Virus record (IMG/VR): IMGVR_UViG_3300024346_000195
Span: 1-38,793 of that record
Strand: one strand, 5' to 3'
Source: a virus
DNA: 38,793 bases
Shown: one piece after another, positions 31,963-38,354 of the stretch
How positions within the stretch are numbered: position 1 is the stretch's first letter
Layout of the letters: every line of letters starts with the position of its first letter
Position numbers and translations under genes: made by a program
The notes under the pieces: model-generated
The model's database searches: none
What the model saw: the letters and a program-made list of their open reading frames with translations, nothing else
What the model was told of the DNA's origin: nothing

Positions 31963-32393
31963 TCTTTTACTACAAACCTAAAAGTTAGAGAAAAAACCCC
32001 ATCTTCAGGTTCTACCAGAACAAAATTTCTAAACTTAATACCACTAATAAGTCCTTTCTTCCTCAATCCTCCAAGTGCTTGCTGAATAACAGGATTACTC
32101 AAAGGCTCTATAACATTACCTTCTTTATCCCTTTTGCCTAAATACTTACTAATCTTTCTTCTAGTAGAGATATGAAACACAAGTTCTGCCCTATCTTCCT
32201 CATTGGCAATATCTCTTTTAAGATAATTATGGTATAAAAGCTCTGCTAGTACATCTGCCTCCCTTTTTCTAAGCTTGAGCATAGGTTGCAAAAGCTCCAG
32301 GTACCTCCTGTAAAAAGTTCTAGCATCTGTACTAGGAAGGGTAACAGTCTTTTCTGATACCCTTTTTACTCCAGAATCTATTTTATCCTCCAT
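31959..32393 (-). CDS. Winged-helix-like DNA-binding protein heading the late operon
   Basis: A 144-residue protein. A helical N-terminal part (LRKREADVLAELLYHNYLKR) leads into a helix-turn-helix-like stretch (HISTRRKISKYLG), then ALGGLRKKGLI, the typical third helix plus wing, and a beta end (GVFSLTFRFVV). This resembles phage winged-helix regulators and replication or terminase DNA-binding proteins. A purine-rich GGAAGGAAG lies five bases before ATG, one of the strongest Shine-Dalgarno-like sites here, which fits the first gene of a major operon. Regulator of late genes or small-terminase function are both possible. Confidence 0.68.
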   Translation of the reverse strand: MEDKIDSGVKRVSEKTVTLPSTDARTFYRRYLELLQPMLKLRKREADVLAELLYHNYLKRDIANEEDRAELVFHISTRRKISKYLGKRDKEGNVIEPLSNPVIQQALGGLRKKGLISGIKFRNFVLVEPEDGVFSLTFRFVVKE

Positions 32394-32572
32394 TTCTTCC
32401 TTCCTTTATATGCAATAATATACAATATATATGACTGAGACAAATAAAGTACGCATAAATTAGGGCAAAAAAATAAAAGACAGGCAGGACACCCATCTTT
32501 TTTTTGCAGAATACCACCAGAGAAATGGTACACACTTACTTTTTATCATTTTATCTACTACTAATTTAAAAC

Positions 32573-32604
32573 AAAATCCTATCTTCTCCCTAGGATTTTT
32601 TATT
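32573..32604. terminator. Bidirectional terminator
   Basis: Perfect 9-base inverted repeat AAAATCCTA (32573-32581) and TAGGATTTT (32591-32599) around a nine-base loop. The plus side ends in a T run (TTTTTTATT) and the minus side also runs into T-rich sequence, so it could terminate in both directions. Confidence 0.7.
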
Positions 32605-32610
32605 CTTCAC

Positions 32611-32641
32611 CAAAAAACTGCTTGAACTTTCTCTAAGCAGT
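32611..32641 (-). terminator. Leftward terminator of the zinc-ribbon unit
   Basis: On the minus strand ACTGCTT and AAGCAGT pair around an 11-base loop, followed at once by TTTTTT (plus-strand 32611-32616 is all A). This is a canonical intrinsic terminator placed about 190 bases after the last zinc-ribbon gene. Confidence 0.72.
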
Positions 32642-32827
32642 AAAACTAACCTTATACCTTTTCATAGTTTTAGTTGTTCACTGTACATAAGTACAAGTAT
32701 CTGATCCAACAGTCTTCCATATTTATTAGGTTACTGAAGTTTAGCTGTATAAAGCGCCTTCAAATATATGTAAAAGTGAGCATATTTGCAAATACACCTT
32801 AAATTTCACCACAACCCTAACACGTCT

Positions 32828-33004
32828 TTAGTCAAAACCCTCCCAGTGCCATTCCTCTACCTTACAGCTTATACACTTATAAATCTCTGCACGTTTCTTA
32901 TCCACAATAGTAGCATCATAGAAAAACACGGAATACTTCTCACCACAATTACTGCAGTCTGCCCCAAACAAATCTCTATATATCCTTTTAAGTAACTTCC
33001 ACAT
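32828..33004 (-). CDS. Small zinc-ribbon protein
   Basis: A 58-residue protein (MWKLLKRIYRDLF start) with CSNC near residue 17 and CISC near residue 46, a four-cysteine zinc ribbon, and an aromatic-rich end (EEWHWEGFD). The frame continues upstream to 33073 but would overlap the previous gene by 65 bases. ATG at 33004, four bases after that gene's stop, is the better start. Function unknown; small zinc ribbons in phages often bind nucleic acid or host polymerase. Confidence 0.6.
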   Translation of the reverse strand: MWKLLKRIYRDLFGADCSNCGEKYSVFFYDATIVDKKRAEIYKCISCKVEEWHWEGFD

Positions 33005-33008
33005 AACC

Positions 33009-33236
33009 TTACCACTTTCCTTTAGGACATTTAGCATTATGTGTTCTAACCTTTGCAGGCAACACACAACCACACCCCCCTTTATTCTTATTACAAATTA
33101 CCCCACTCCTAACATCACACGTATTGCAAATACTTATCCTTGTTTTAGAAAGCTCACTATTATGCCCCGGCCTTAAGATGAGATTACCCCATCCCTCTAA
33201 TACTTTTTTTACATCCATAGCCATGAAGTTAAACAT
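33009..33236 (-). CDS. Cysteine-rich small protein (zinc-finger-like)
   Basis: A 75-residue protein if started at ATG 33236 (MFNFMAMDVKK); the frame opens earlier only at a TTG, and a later ATG is also possible. The C-terminal half carries the cysteine pattern ISICNTCDVRSGVIC, then GGCGCVLPAKVR and KCPKGKW. I associate this order with a small cysteine-rich protein widespread in phages. The first gene on the minus side of the strand switch, with the 58-residue zinc-ribbon gene following closely. Confidence 0.7.
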   Translation of the reverse strand: MFNFMAMDVKKVLEGWGNLILRPGHNSELSKTRISICNTCDVRSGVICNKNKGGCGCVLPAKVRTHNAKCPKGKW

Positions 33237-33368
33237 CCATACACCCCTCCCCAAATTTTTTTTAAAATTTTTTTGGAAATGTCTGTGAAGAGCACCTCCA
33301 TGAAAAGCCTACACCTTCTATACTTTGGGGATGGTCCCCGCAATTATAAACGCTTAAAAACAATTAAA
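33237..33368. promoter_or_regulatory. Divergent promoter region at the strand switch
   Basis: All transcription points outward from here: minus genes to the left, plus genes to the right. The region holds an AT block bounded by CCAAA (33251-33255) and TTTGG (33272-33276), forming a 26-base near-palindrome, and a small inverted repeat GGGGATGGTCCCC (33327-33339). TATACTTTG at 33319-33327 is close to the Bacteroidota -7 box but with three spacer bases rather than two. Promoters for both arms are likely here. Confidence 0.5.
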
Positions 33369-33959
33369 ATGAGCAAAATTAAACTAAATGTACCAGGATT
33401 AAACAAAGTATCAATCAAGAAATTCTCTGAGGAGGGTAAGCACAAGGGTGCGCTTAAGGTAACTCAAAAGGACGGAGCATTGAGGTTCTGTGTTGAGTCA
33501 GTACAAGTAGGCAAGATAGTAGGCGGAGGACGCTTAACCCTTGACAAACGTACAGGCTTTGTGCAAGTGCCAAAGGATCTCTATGATTTAATTGACGGTG
33601 ATAACCTGTTAGTTGAGGGCCTTGATTACAATGAGGTGCTAGAAGCTTGTGGCTTTGGCAAGGTTGCAGTGTACTTCCAAAAATCTCTCACTCCGTTTTA
33701 CGAGAAGCAGGATCATGTGCAATACATGGACTCTAAGACCAATGAAATGGTTGATGCTCTTAATAAGGACGGAGAGATATTTTACAGAAGTCCTGTTGTC
33801 AGAGACTTAGGTAGCTACCAAGATACTTGGGGTACCATTGAAACTAATGAAGACGGTAAAGATTACTTTGTTGCTAGTGACAACAAGGCTTCTGTATCAG
33901 ACTCTGCAGTTAGTGCTGATAGCAAGAGTGAGAAGAAAAAGCCTGAAACTATTGCCTAG
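33369..33959 (+). CDS. First plus-strand gene, hypothetical early protein
   Basis: A 196-residue protein beginning MSKIKLNVPGLNKVSIKKF. The frame extends to 33273, but that would translate through the AT-rich divergent region; the ATG at 33369 has the AAAACAATTAAA leader typical of this genome. The middle is alpha/beta with a Gly-rich turn (VGKIVGGGRLTLDKRTG), and the C terminus is Ser/Lys-rich and probably disordered (SADSKSEKKKPETIA). No family recognised. Position suggests an early, highly expressed role, possibly nucleic-acid binding; unproven. Confidence 0.75.
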   Translation: MSKIKLNVPGLNKVSIKKFSEEGKHKGALKVTQKDGALRFCVESVQVGKIVGGGRLTLDKRTGFVQVPKDLYDLIDGDNLLVEGLDYNEVLEACGFGKVAVYFQKSLTPFYEKQDHVQYMDSKTNEMVDALNKDGEIFYRSPVVRDLGSYQDTWGTIETNEDGKDYFVASDNKASVSDSAVSADSKSEKKKPETIA

Positions 33960-33990
33960 TGTAGTAGTTTAGGGATGTGCGGATAGAAAT

Positions 33991-34033
33991 GTAGGTTACA
34001 ATGTGCTAGGTGATAGCAGTGCATTGTGCCTAC
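33991..34033 (+). ncRNA. Candidate small structured RNA (hairpin)
   Basis: Pairing segments in order: GTAGG (33991-33995) with CCTAC (34029-34033), ACAATG (33998-34003) with CATTGT (34022-34027), and TGCT (34004-34007) with AGCA (34015-34018), with small internal bulges. That is about 15 base pairs in 43 bases. It is followed 26 bases later by the GCGCGC hairpin. It may belong to a small RNA or leader; expression is not shown. Confidence 0.35.
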
Positions 34034-34059
34034 AGTGGTGTTTGCACACTAATCACAAC

Positions 34060-34074
34060 GCGCGCTTTGCGCGC
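34060..34074 (+). terminator. GC hairpin, possible terminator of the first plus gene
   Basis: GCGCGC, TTT, GCGCGC: a perfect six-base stem standing out in AT-rich sequence, 100 bases after the stop of the 196-residue gene. The T content after it is only moderate (TCTTACTG), so termination may be partial. Confidence 0.45.
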
Positions 34075-34214
34075 TCTTACTGTACTACCTTTTAACATTG
34101 TAATTACCTGAAGTTTAGCACATTAGTTGAAACTTTTTAGTGAAAGAAAGTGGATAGCAAGTCCATTAACCCAATTTTCACACCTAAATAAAACATTTAA
34201 AAACGCCTATGATA

Positions 34215-34233
34215 TATTTAATCATAGCTAAAA
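34215..34233 (+). promoter_or_regulatory. Conserved leader motif, copy 1
   Basis: TATTTAATCATAGCTAAAA, ending 12 bases before the ATG at 34246. It matches copy 2 at 35776-35794 in 18 of 19 bases. Likely a phage-specific early promoter core or translation leader. Confidence 0.5.
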
Positions 34234-34245
34234 CACATTTGAAAG

Positions 34246-34785
34246 ATGAAAAATACAACTGAAAGAATTTACAAAAAAGACAATCCAAGAGCATTTAAAT
34301 TAGGTGTTAAAGCATTGCAAATTAACCTAAGTTTAAACGCTTGGACTAATGAAGGAGTATTCCAATACTCTGAAGACATTGACAACGGCACTGAATACAT
34401 TACTGTTGAGATGAGTGAGGATGTTCTAGTATTCCACGTCAACACTAAGTATAATGCTCCAGTAATACCTAAAGAGCCTAAGATTATTGGTAAGATAGAT
34501 CTTCCTCCTAAATCTGCACAACAAGAACGTGAAGAGGAGGAAGCTTGGGAATATTATCATTTAGAAATGCAACAAGAAGAGGAAGAGCTTATGGGAAGAC
34601 TTAACTTACCAATGGATGCTGAATTGGTTAGTACTTCTAGAAACTGTCCTGATGCATACATCAAGTGTTACTTTGGTCCAACTGTAGGTTACAGATTAGC
34701 AACACATGAAGACTTTAGAATACTAATGAAACATCAACATGAGGTTCCAGAAGTAGTGGAGCCAGAATTAAGTGATCTAGTATAA
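34246..34785 (+). CDS. Acidic hypothetical early protein
   Basis: A 179-residue acidic protein. The N-terminal part is alpha/beta (FKLGVKALQINLSLNAW), the centre has a Glu-rich helix (QQEREEEEAWEYYHLEMQQE), and the last third is mixed with one Cys-Pro (RNCPDAYIKCYFG). The end is acidic (EPELSDLV). The gene is followed by a terminator and preceded by the conserved leader. Strongly acidic early phage proteins are often DNA mimics or anti-defence proteins; that is only a thought here. Confidence 0.72.
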   Translation: MKNTTERIYKKDNPRAFKLGVKALQINLSLNAWTNEGVFQYSEDIDNGTEYITVEMSEDVLVFHVNTKYNAPVIPKEPKIIGKIDLPPKSAQQEREEEEAWEYYHLEMQQEEEELMGRLNLPMDAELVSTSRNCPDAYIKCYFGPTVGYRLATHEDFRILMKHQHEVPEVVEPELSDLV

Positions 34786-34792
34786 ATAACAA

Positions 34793-34815
34793 GGGGCGCG
34801 CGTTAGCGTCCCTTT
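34793..34815 (+). terminator. Terminator after the 179-residue gene
   Basis: GGGGCGC (34793-34799) pairs with GCGTCCC (34806-34812), seven pairs with one wobble, six-base loop, followed by TTT. It begins seven bases after the stop of the preceding gene. Confidence 0.65.
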
Positions 34816-34856
34816 AAAGATAACACGTTTGGGGGCATGCTCTATGGTTAAGGAAT

Positions 34857-34982
34857 AGTACTTACACTAAGTACAATTAAGGTAAAACAACCTACTTAAT
34901 AGTAACATGATAAGTGAGGCCAACGCAACATAGAAATAAAATACTTACAAGTGAAGATAATAGTGTAGTAGCTTGTAAGTAT
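34857..34982. promoter_or_regulatory. Inverted-repeat cluster upstream of the small-gene operon
   Basis: Two dyads lie in the 233-base gap: GTACTT-acact-AAGTAC (34858-34874), and a perfect 11-base pair ATACTTACAAG (34941-34951) with CTTGTAAGTAT (34972-34982) around a 20-base loop. Both contain TACTT/AAGTA half-sites, so they could be operators for one protein. The second could also form a strong RNA hairpin in the leader of the 51-residue gene. Confidence 0.5.
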
Positions 34983-35018
34983 GGTCTATGCATTTAAGAA
35001 CAATTAAAATTAAAACAA

Positions 35019-35174
35019 ATGAGTGAAATAGAATTAATAGAAGCAGAACATGCTCTGGTAACAGTAAGACAATTTATTGATGGTAAATTCATTAGTGAGT
35101 TTAGTATCAATGAGTTGCTTGAACAAGAGGAGCATTGGGTAAACAAAATAGAATCTTTAAAACAATTAAACTAA
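35019..35174 (+). CDS. Small acidic hypothetical protein (51 residues)
   Basis: A gene below common length cut-offs. ATG at 35019 has the typical leader AATTAAAACAA, the frame runs 51 codons (MSEIELIEAEHALVTVRQ start, IESLKQLN end), and TAA at 35172-35174 abuts the ATG of the next gene with no gap. It is helical and acidic. No family recognised. Confidence 0.65.
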   Translation: MSEIELIEAEHALVTVRQFIDGKFISEFSINELLEQEEHWVNKIESLKQLN

Positions 35175-35366
35175 ATGACGTATCAAAAACTAGCTGAAAA
35201 GCAAATAGCAGTAGATTATTGGAAAGGTGTTAAAACAGGTAAGAACAGGAATGAGTTCAATACACCTGTTAAGGACCTTGACCTTATGATTAGTGCTTTA
35301 GAAGAACAACGTGATGAGATCTCAGATAGTCTGGATCTAGCTGAATTAGGATTAATATTAAAATAA
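35175..35366 (+). CDS. Small helical hypothetical protein (63 residues)
   Basis: Starts directly on the stop of the 51-residue gene. Sequence begins MTYQKLAEKQIAVDYWKGVK and the second half is a charged helix (LDLMISALEEQRDEISDSLD). It probably works with or is co-regulated with its neighbours. No domain can be named. Confidence 0.68.
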   Translation: MTYQKLAEKQIAVDYWKGVKTGKNRNEFNTPVKDLDLMISALEEQRDEISDSLDLAELGLILK

Positions 35367-35372
35367 AACAAG

Positions 35373-35768
35373 ATGAAGAATTTTAAAGAGTTACAGGCAC
35401 AAGTACAACAAATGGAAAGTGATTTACATGTATTGAAGAATGAGTTAGCTGGTATGAGTGATGGGTTCAAGTATAGTGTTGTAGTACTTAGCTATGGGTC
35501 TAGAACAGTGATGGACTTTAACAACATGCAAGGTGTTGTTGATCTAGTGGTAGATTACAACAGTGGTGAGGATGGGTTGTTGCAGATTAATACTACAAAC
35601 CCTGATATGCAACCAGTTGTTGAAGAGGATTATGGGTGTGTTGATCAACATAATGTCTTGACTGAAGAGGAGTTTAGTAAGCTCAAGCTTGGTAGAGATA
35701 TTAGTAAGTCTGAAGGTCTTGCACGTATGGCAGCGGGATTTGCTGGTATAGATGTGGATGAGGATTAA
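35373..35768 (+). CDS. Coiled-coil hypothetical early protein
   Basis: A 131-residue protein. Residues 1-30 are a coiled coil (LQAQVQQMESDLHVLKNEL). A beta domain follows (KYSVVVLSYGSRTVMDFN, then GVVDLVVDYNSGEDG), and the C terminus is acidic. Leader AAAATAAAACAAG before ATG is typical. No family recognised. Codon use (GTTGTT, GGTGAT) is less A-rich than its upstream neighbours. Confidence 0.7.
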   Translation: MKNFKELQAQVQQMESDLHVLKNELAGMSDGFKYSVVVLSYGSRTVMDFNNMQGVVDLVVDYNSGEDGLLQINTTNPDMQPVVEEDYGCVDQHNVLTEEEFSKLKLGRDISKSEGLARMAAGFAGIDVDED

Positions 35769-35775
35769 AACAGTT

Positions 35776-35794
35776 TATTTAATAATAGCTAAAA
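35776..35794 (+). promoter_or_regulatory. Conserved leader motif, copy 2
   Basis: TATTTAATAATAGCTAAAA, ending 10 bases before the ATG at 35805. It differs from copy 1 at one base. Confidence 0.5.
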
Positions 35795-35804
35795 ACGTAA
35801 TATT

Positions 35805-36161
35805 ATGAAGAAAGAGGTATTAATGGTGCCAGAGGGCAGTGATATTTGGTGTCATTACCATTTAGTGGGTGATAAGGGAGGAATAAACTTCTCCTTTATC
35901 ATTCAACAGGATTTTGCTGATATTGGTAATAGTCTTAGGCCTAGTGTGTTGAGGTCAATGGATGTAGGAGTACATCATAAGACACATGTGGAGGGTTGGA
36001 CACATATACCTGCAGTAACATGTGCTTGTACAGGGCATGATGAGTGTTGGTATGAGGGTTCTGGGTTGTTGGCAGAGAAGTGGTTGAAGGTTCTTAAATC
36101 GGACGGTTCTGATGCTATATGGAAACTAATGGAGGATTATTATAAGTATAACTTCAAGTAA
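35805..36161 (+). CDS. Hypothetical early protein with His/Cys cluster
   Basis: A 118-residue protein. The centre holds a His- and Cys-rich stretch: WCHYHLVG, then HHKTHVEGWTHIPAVTCACT, then GHDECW, which could bind metal. A helical end follows (AEKWLKVLKSDG). Codon use is richer in G than surrounding genes (many GGG and GTG), which may mark separate origin. No known family. Preceded by leader copy 2. Confidence 0.7.
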   Translation: MKKEVLMVPEGSDIWCHYHLVGDKGGINFSFIIQQDFADIGNSLRPSVLRSMDVGVHHKTHVEGWTHIPAVTCACTGHDECWYEGSGLLAEKWLKVLKSDGSDAIWKLMEDYYKYNFK

Positions 36162-36248
36162 CATAAACAAGGTTGTATTGCAATTAAGATACATTAAATA
36201 GCATCAGAAACTGAGCCTTGTATTAATTATTAATTTAAAACAAGTAAG

Positions 36249-36488
36249 ATGAGTAGGTATGTAAAGAATTTAGGAAAAGACAAGGACGTGGCTTATGGTC
36301 ATGACCATGCAACAGGTTATTTCTTCCAACTGTTTGATGGGTTGGATGAAGACGGTAATGATGTACTAACAGTAGATGAGTGTAGTATGTTTACCAACAT
36401 GAGTAATGCTAAAATGCTTGAACTTATGACAGAGCATGAAGTAGAACAAGAACATATTGATAGAGTAACAATGGATCTAACATTTTAA
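36249..36488 (+). CDS. Small hypothetical early protein (79 residues)
   Basis: Begins MSRYVKNLGKDKDVAYGHDH. The middle (FQLFDGLDEDGNDVLTVDEC) is acidic, with a D-x-D-x-x-D-like look, but there is no complete EF-hand. The end is helical (HEVEQEHIDRVTMDLTF). Leader TTAAAACAAGTAAG before ATG. Ten bases separate its stop from the next ATG. No family recognised. Confidence 0.68.
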   Translation: MSRYVKNLGKDKDVAYGHDHATGYFFQLFDGLDEDGNDVLTVDECSMFTNMSNAKMLELMTEHEVEQEHIDRVTMDLTF

Positions 36489-36498
36489 AACAAAGAAT

Positions 36499-36690
36499 AT
36501 GAAGCATTTAATAAAAGATAAGGTAATTAGTAAGAAAACGTCATTTAGCTTAGCATTAGTTGCTGGGTTTGGACTTGCAACTGTAGTTGAAGATCATGTT
36601 AATGATAAAGAGGTTATTATATTAATCGGGTGTCTCATGATAGGGTTTGAAATCAAGAAGAAGCGTAACTCTAGATATGATTATTTATGA
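36499..36690 (+). CDS. Small membrane protein (63 residues)
   Basis: Two hydrophobic stretches, about residues 16-30 (FSLALVAGFGLATVV) and 38-51 (EVIILIGCLMIGFEI), then a basic tail (KKKRNSRYDYL). Overlaps the next gene by ATGA, so the two membrane proteins are likely made and may act together. Possibly a host-envelope or superinfection-exclusion function; inferred from type and place only. Confidence 0.68.
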   Translation: MKHLIKDKVISKKTSFSLALVAGFGLATVVEDHVNDKEVIILIGCLMIGFEIKKKRNSRYDYL

Positions 36691-36929
36691 AAACGTGGAA
36701 GATAATGGGTATAGCACTATTAATTAGTGTTATAGCCACTGGATTCTTTGCATTAGTAGAGTATCTTGTAGGACCAGTAGCATTATTCATCTCATGTTTC
36801 ATACTTGTATTCATTGGCGGTATTGCTGTAATGATTGTACCAGCACTGGTAAAAAAGAGAGACAGGTGGAGAGACAATCAAGATGACTATGAGTGGACAG
36901 AAGATGATTACAAACAAAACTATAAATAA
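36687..36929 (+). CDS. Small two-span membrane protein (80 residues)
   Basis: Two clear membrane helices (MGIALLISVIATGFFALVEY, then LFISCFILVFIGGIAVMIV) with a charged, acidic and aromatic cytoplasmic tail (RDRWRDNQDDYEWTEDDYKQ). Translationally coupled to the 63-residue membrane gene. A superinfection-exclusion or accessory membrane role is a reasonable inference. No family recognised. Confidence 0.7.
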   Translation: MKTWKIMGIALLISVIATGFFALVEYLVGPVALFISCFILVFIGGIAVMIVPALVKKRDRWRDNQDDYEWTEDDYKQNYK

Positions 36930-36930
36930 C

Positions 36931-37080
36931 ATGAGTATTAAAGAAACACGCCTAATAATGGCAGGATGTGAACAAGAATTTGGTTACACACCTAGAACAG
37001 CAGCAGAATTTGCAGCTTATTTAAACTATTTAGAAAAAAGAGCAGATGAAGAGTCTGCTCACAATACCTCAACACAATGA
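36931..37080 (+). CDS. Small hypothetical protein (49 residues)
   Basis: ATG at 36931 directly follows the previous TAA with one base between, and is preferred over an in-frame start at 36883 inside the previous gene. Sequence MSIKETRLIMAGCEQEFGYT, then a helical AEFAAYLNYLEKRADEES. Overlaps the next gene by ATGA. Confidence 0.62.
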   Translation: MSIKETRLIMAGCEQEFGYTPRTAAEFAAYLNYLEKRADEESAHNTSTQ

Positions 37081-37271
37081 AATATACTTATTACACACTA
37101 GAAGGAGAAGATTTCTGTGTTAAAACAGAACTAGTCAATGAATTTGAGCTAGACTGTAAGATTAACGGACTTGTATTTATTAAAAGAGCTACATCTAACA
37201 GTGTTGAATCACTAAGAAACTTTAGCTCTATGTATTGCAAGAAAATGGAGTTTGAAGTGTGCCATAATTAA
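37077..37271 (+). CDS. Small hypothetical protein (64 residues)
   Basis: Begins MKYTYYTLEGEDFCVKTELV; a compact alpha/beta protein with three cysteines beyond the first (Cys27, Cys54, Cys62). ATGA overlap with the 49-residue gene. No domain recognised. Confidence 0.65.
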   Translation: MKYTYYTLEGEDFCVKTELVNEFELDCKINGLVFIKRATSNSVESLRNFSSMYCKKMEFEVCHN

Positions 37272-37282
37272 ATACACTCAAC

Positions 37283-37301
37283 TATTTATTAATCCCTAAA
37301 A
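37283..37301 (+). promoter_or_regulatory. Conserved leader motif, copy 3
   Basis: TATTTATTAATCCCTAAAA, ending nine bases before the ATG at 37311. It matches copy 2 at 16 of 19 bases, including the CTAAAA end. Confidence 0.42.
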
Positions 37302-37310
37302 ACAATAAAG

Positions 37311-37715
37311 ATGGGAACAAAGAAAACAAGATGGTCTGAAAAAGAGATCAAAACATTAATGTCTACAATAGACAAAAAAGGATTTAGTGGTGAAACATGT
37401 ATTGCCATTGCAAAAAAGATTGGACGTTCTTCAAGTTCAGTGCAAAACAAGTACAGAGCATTAGTTGGTAAAGTTAAAAAGACTAAAACTATTGCTGAAA
37501 AGCATTATGGTACAACACCAGCTAATTCGTTTGAAGCTGCAGAGGCTGCATTTAATAATGCTAATCATACTGCACCAGAACCAGTAGAGCCTGTAATTGA
37601 AGTTGCAGAACATGCTAAAGATTTCATAGCTGTTAAAGATGCTAAATTAGTACATTACACAGACAATATACTTATTCTTCAGGTAGATAAGGATATTGTT
37701 ATTTACAAAATTTGA
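37311..37715 (+). CDS. SANT/Myb-like DNA-binding protein
   Basis: A 134-residue protein. Residues 5-50 form a three-helix Myb/SANT-type domain: KTRWSEKEIKTLMSTI, then GETCIAIAKKIGRSSSSVQN and KYRALVGK, with the recognition helix at the end. A Lys-rich linker, an Ala/Glu-rich region and a small beta C terminus (DNILILQVDKDIVIYKI) follow. Likely a transcription regulator of phage or host genes. Preceded by leader copy 3 and followed by a gene with a coupled TTG start. Confidence 0.8.
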   Translation: MGTKKTRWSEKEIKTLMSTIDKKGFSGETCIAIAKKIGRSSSSVQNKYRALVGKVKKTKTIAEKHYGTTPANSFEAAEAAFNNANHTAPEPVEPVIEVAEHAKDFIAVKDAKLVHYTDNILILQVDKDIVIYKI

Positions 37716-37900
37716 TTGGGGAAGTCATCACCTTTTGTGGGCAAGAATATAGAGTTCTTGCTCACAAGGGTGATTACATAAAGGCAATAGAGATGGCAGA
37801 ATCTCCATTCCCTTTAATTAAATTATTACCGTTTAATAAAGTACAATTACCTGAAAATGTACTAAAAAACATTCAAATAGAAGAATTATGGAATATGTAA
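37712..37900 (+). CDS. Small hypothetical protein with TTG start (62 residues)
   Basis: The start is TTG at 37712, overlapping the TGA of the SANT gene as TTGA, which parallels the ATGA overlaps of its neighbours. No internal ATG gives a sensible protein. It begins (M)IGEVITFCGQEYRVLAHKGD, a beta-rich fold with a helix-like end (ENVLKNIQIEELWNM). Function unknown. Confidence 0.6.
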   Translation: MIGEVITFCGQEYRVLAHKGDYIKAIEMAESPFPLIKLLPFNKVQLPENVLKNIQIEELWNM

Positions 37901-38097
37901 AAACAGTGGATCACATTATTGAATTAAATGAGAAATATACAAAAGAACGTATTAGTCTAGATAATAAGTTGTTACGCAATGATGACCTTACAATAGGTGA
38001 GGAAACAATAACTAAATCTGATATAGATAAATGTGAAGGTAAATTATTAGCTTTACAGGATTTATTAGAAATTATTAAAACAGAAACAGGAAACTAA
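37888..38097 (+). CDS. Small coiled-coil hypothetical protein (69 residues)
   Basis: A helical, charged protein (MEYVKTVDHIIELNEKYTKE start, LLALQDLLEIIKTETGN end), probably a helical hairpin. Overlaps the previous gene by 13 bases and the next by one base (TAATG). No family recognised. Confidence 0.65.
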   Translation: MEYVKTVDHIIELNEKYTKERISLDNKLLRNDDLTIGEETITKSDIDKCEGKLLALQDLLEIIKTETGN

Positions 38098-38354
38098 TGA
38101 AAGCAACATATTTTTTACTAGGATCAGAAGCCATTCAAATATACCAAGAAGAAGGGTTTGAAGTAATGTTAGAATCATTACAAGAACGTAATGACCATTA
38201 TCAAGAATTAATTGGTGAAGCTATATGTATTAGCAGAGACTCAAATCCTGAAGAATTAATGGAAACTATTTGTGGGTACACAGAGTACTTAGAAGTTGAT
38301 AAAGAAATGTATGAACAAATTAATAAAGTAAGTTATGGAGAAAATTTGGATTAA
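38097..38354 (+). CDS. Small acidic helical protein (85 residues)
   Basis: Begins MKATYFLLGSEAIQIYQEEG and is rich in Glu; mainly helical. Starts on the previous stop (TAATG) and overlaps the next gene by 20 bases. Function unknown. Confidence 0.66.
   Translation: MKATYFLLGSEAIQIYQEEGFEVMLESLQERNDHYQELIGEAICISRDSNPEELMETICGYTEYLEVDKEMYEQINKVSYGENLD

Larger units (their letters stand above)
32394..32827. promoter_or_regulatory. Intergenic region between zinc-ribbon unit and late operon
   Basis: This 434-base stretch has no ORF I would call a gene. On its middle part are two terminator hairpins (32573-32604 and 32611-32641) that would stop leftward transcription from the zinc-ribbon unit. Therefore the late operon probably has its own promoter at 32394-32570. 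A dyad TGTAC-ATAA-GTACA lies at 32682-32695. I find no clean TAnnTTTG box, so the promoter is either weakly conserved or phage-specific. Confidence 0.45.
33960..34245. promoter_or_regulatory. Structured intergenic region
   Basis: A 286-base gap with no gene. It holds a long imperfect hairpin (33991-34033), a GC-only hairpin (34060-34074) and, near its right end, the conserved leader (34215-34233) of the next gene. The two hairpins may form a terminator plus a small RNA or a 5' regulatory RNA. No tRNA-type T-loop is present. Confidence 0.5.

Noticed and set aside
32682-32695. TGTAC-ATAA-GTACA dyad as a regulator site
   Set aside because: Five-base arms are short and no other copy was found at a promoter; only mentioned within the intergenic entry.
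32786-32995. Plus-strand ORF of 69 codons
   Set aside because: Antisense to the zinc-ribbon gene; no leader and no recognisable pattern.
33273-33368. N-terminal extension of the first plus-strand gene
   Set aside because: It would cross the divergent promoter region, and the ATG at 33369 has the typical A-rich leader.
33960-34245. tRNA gene in the structured gap
   Set aside because: No cloverleaf and no T-loop sequence could be found.
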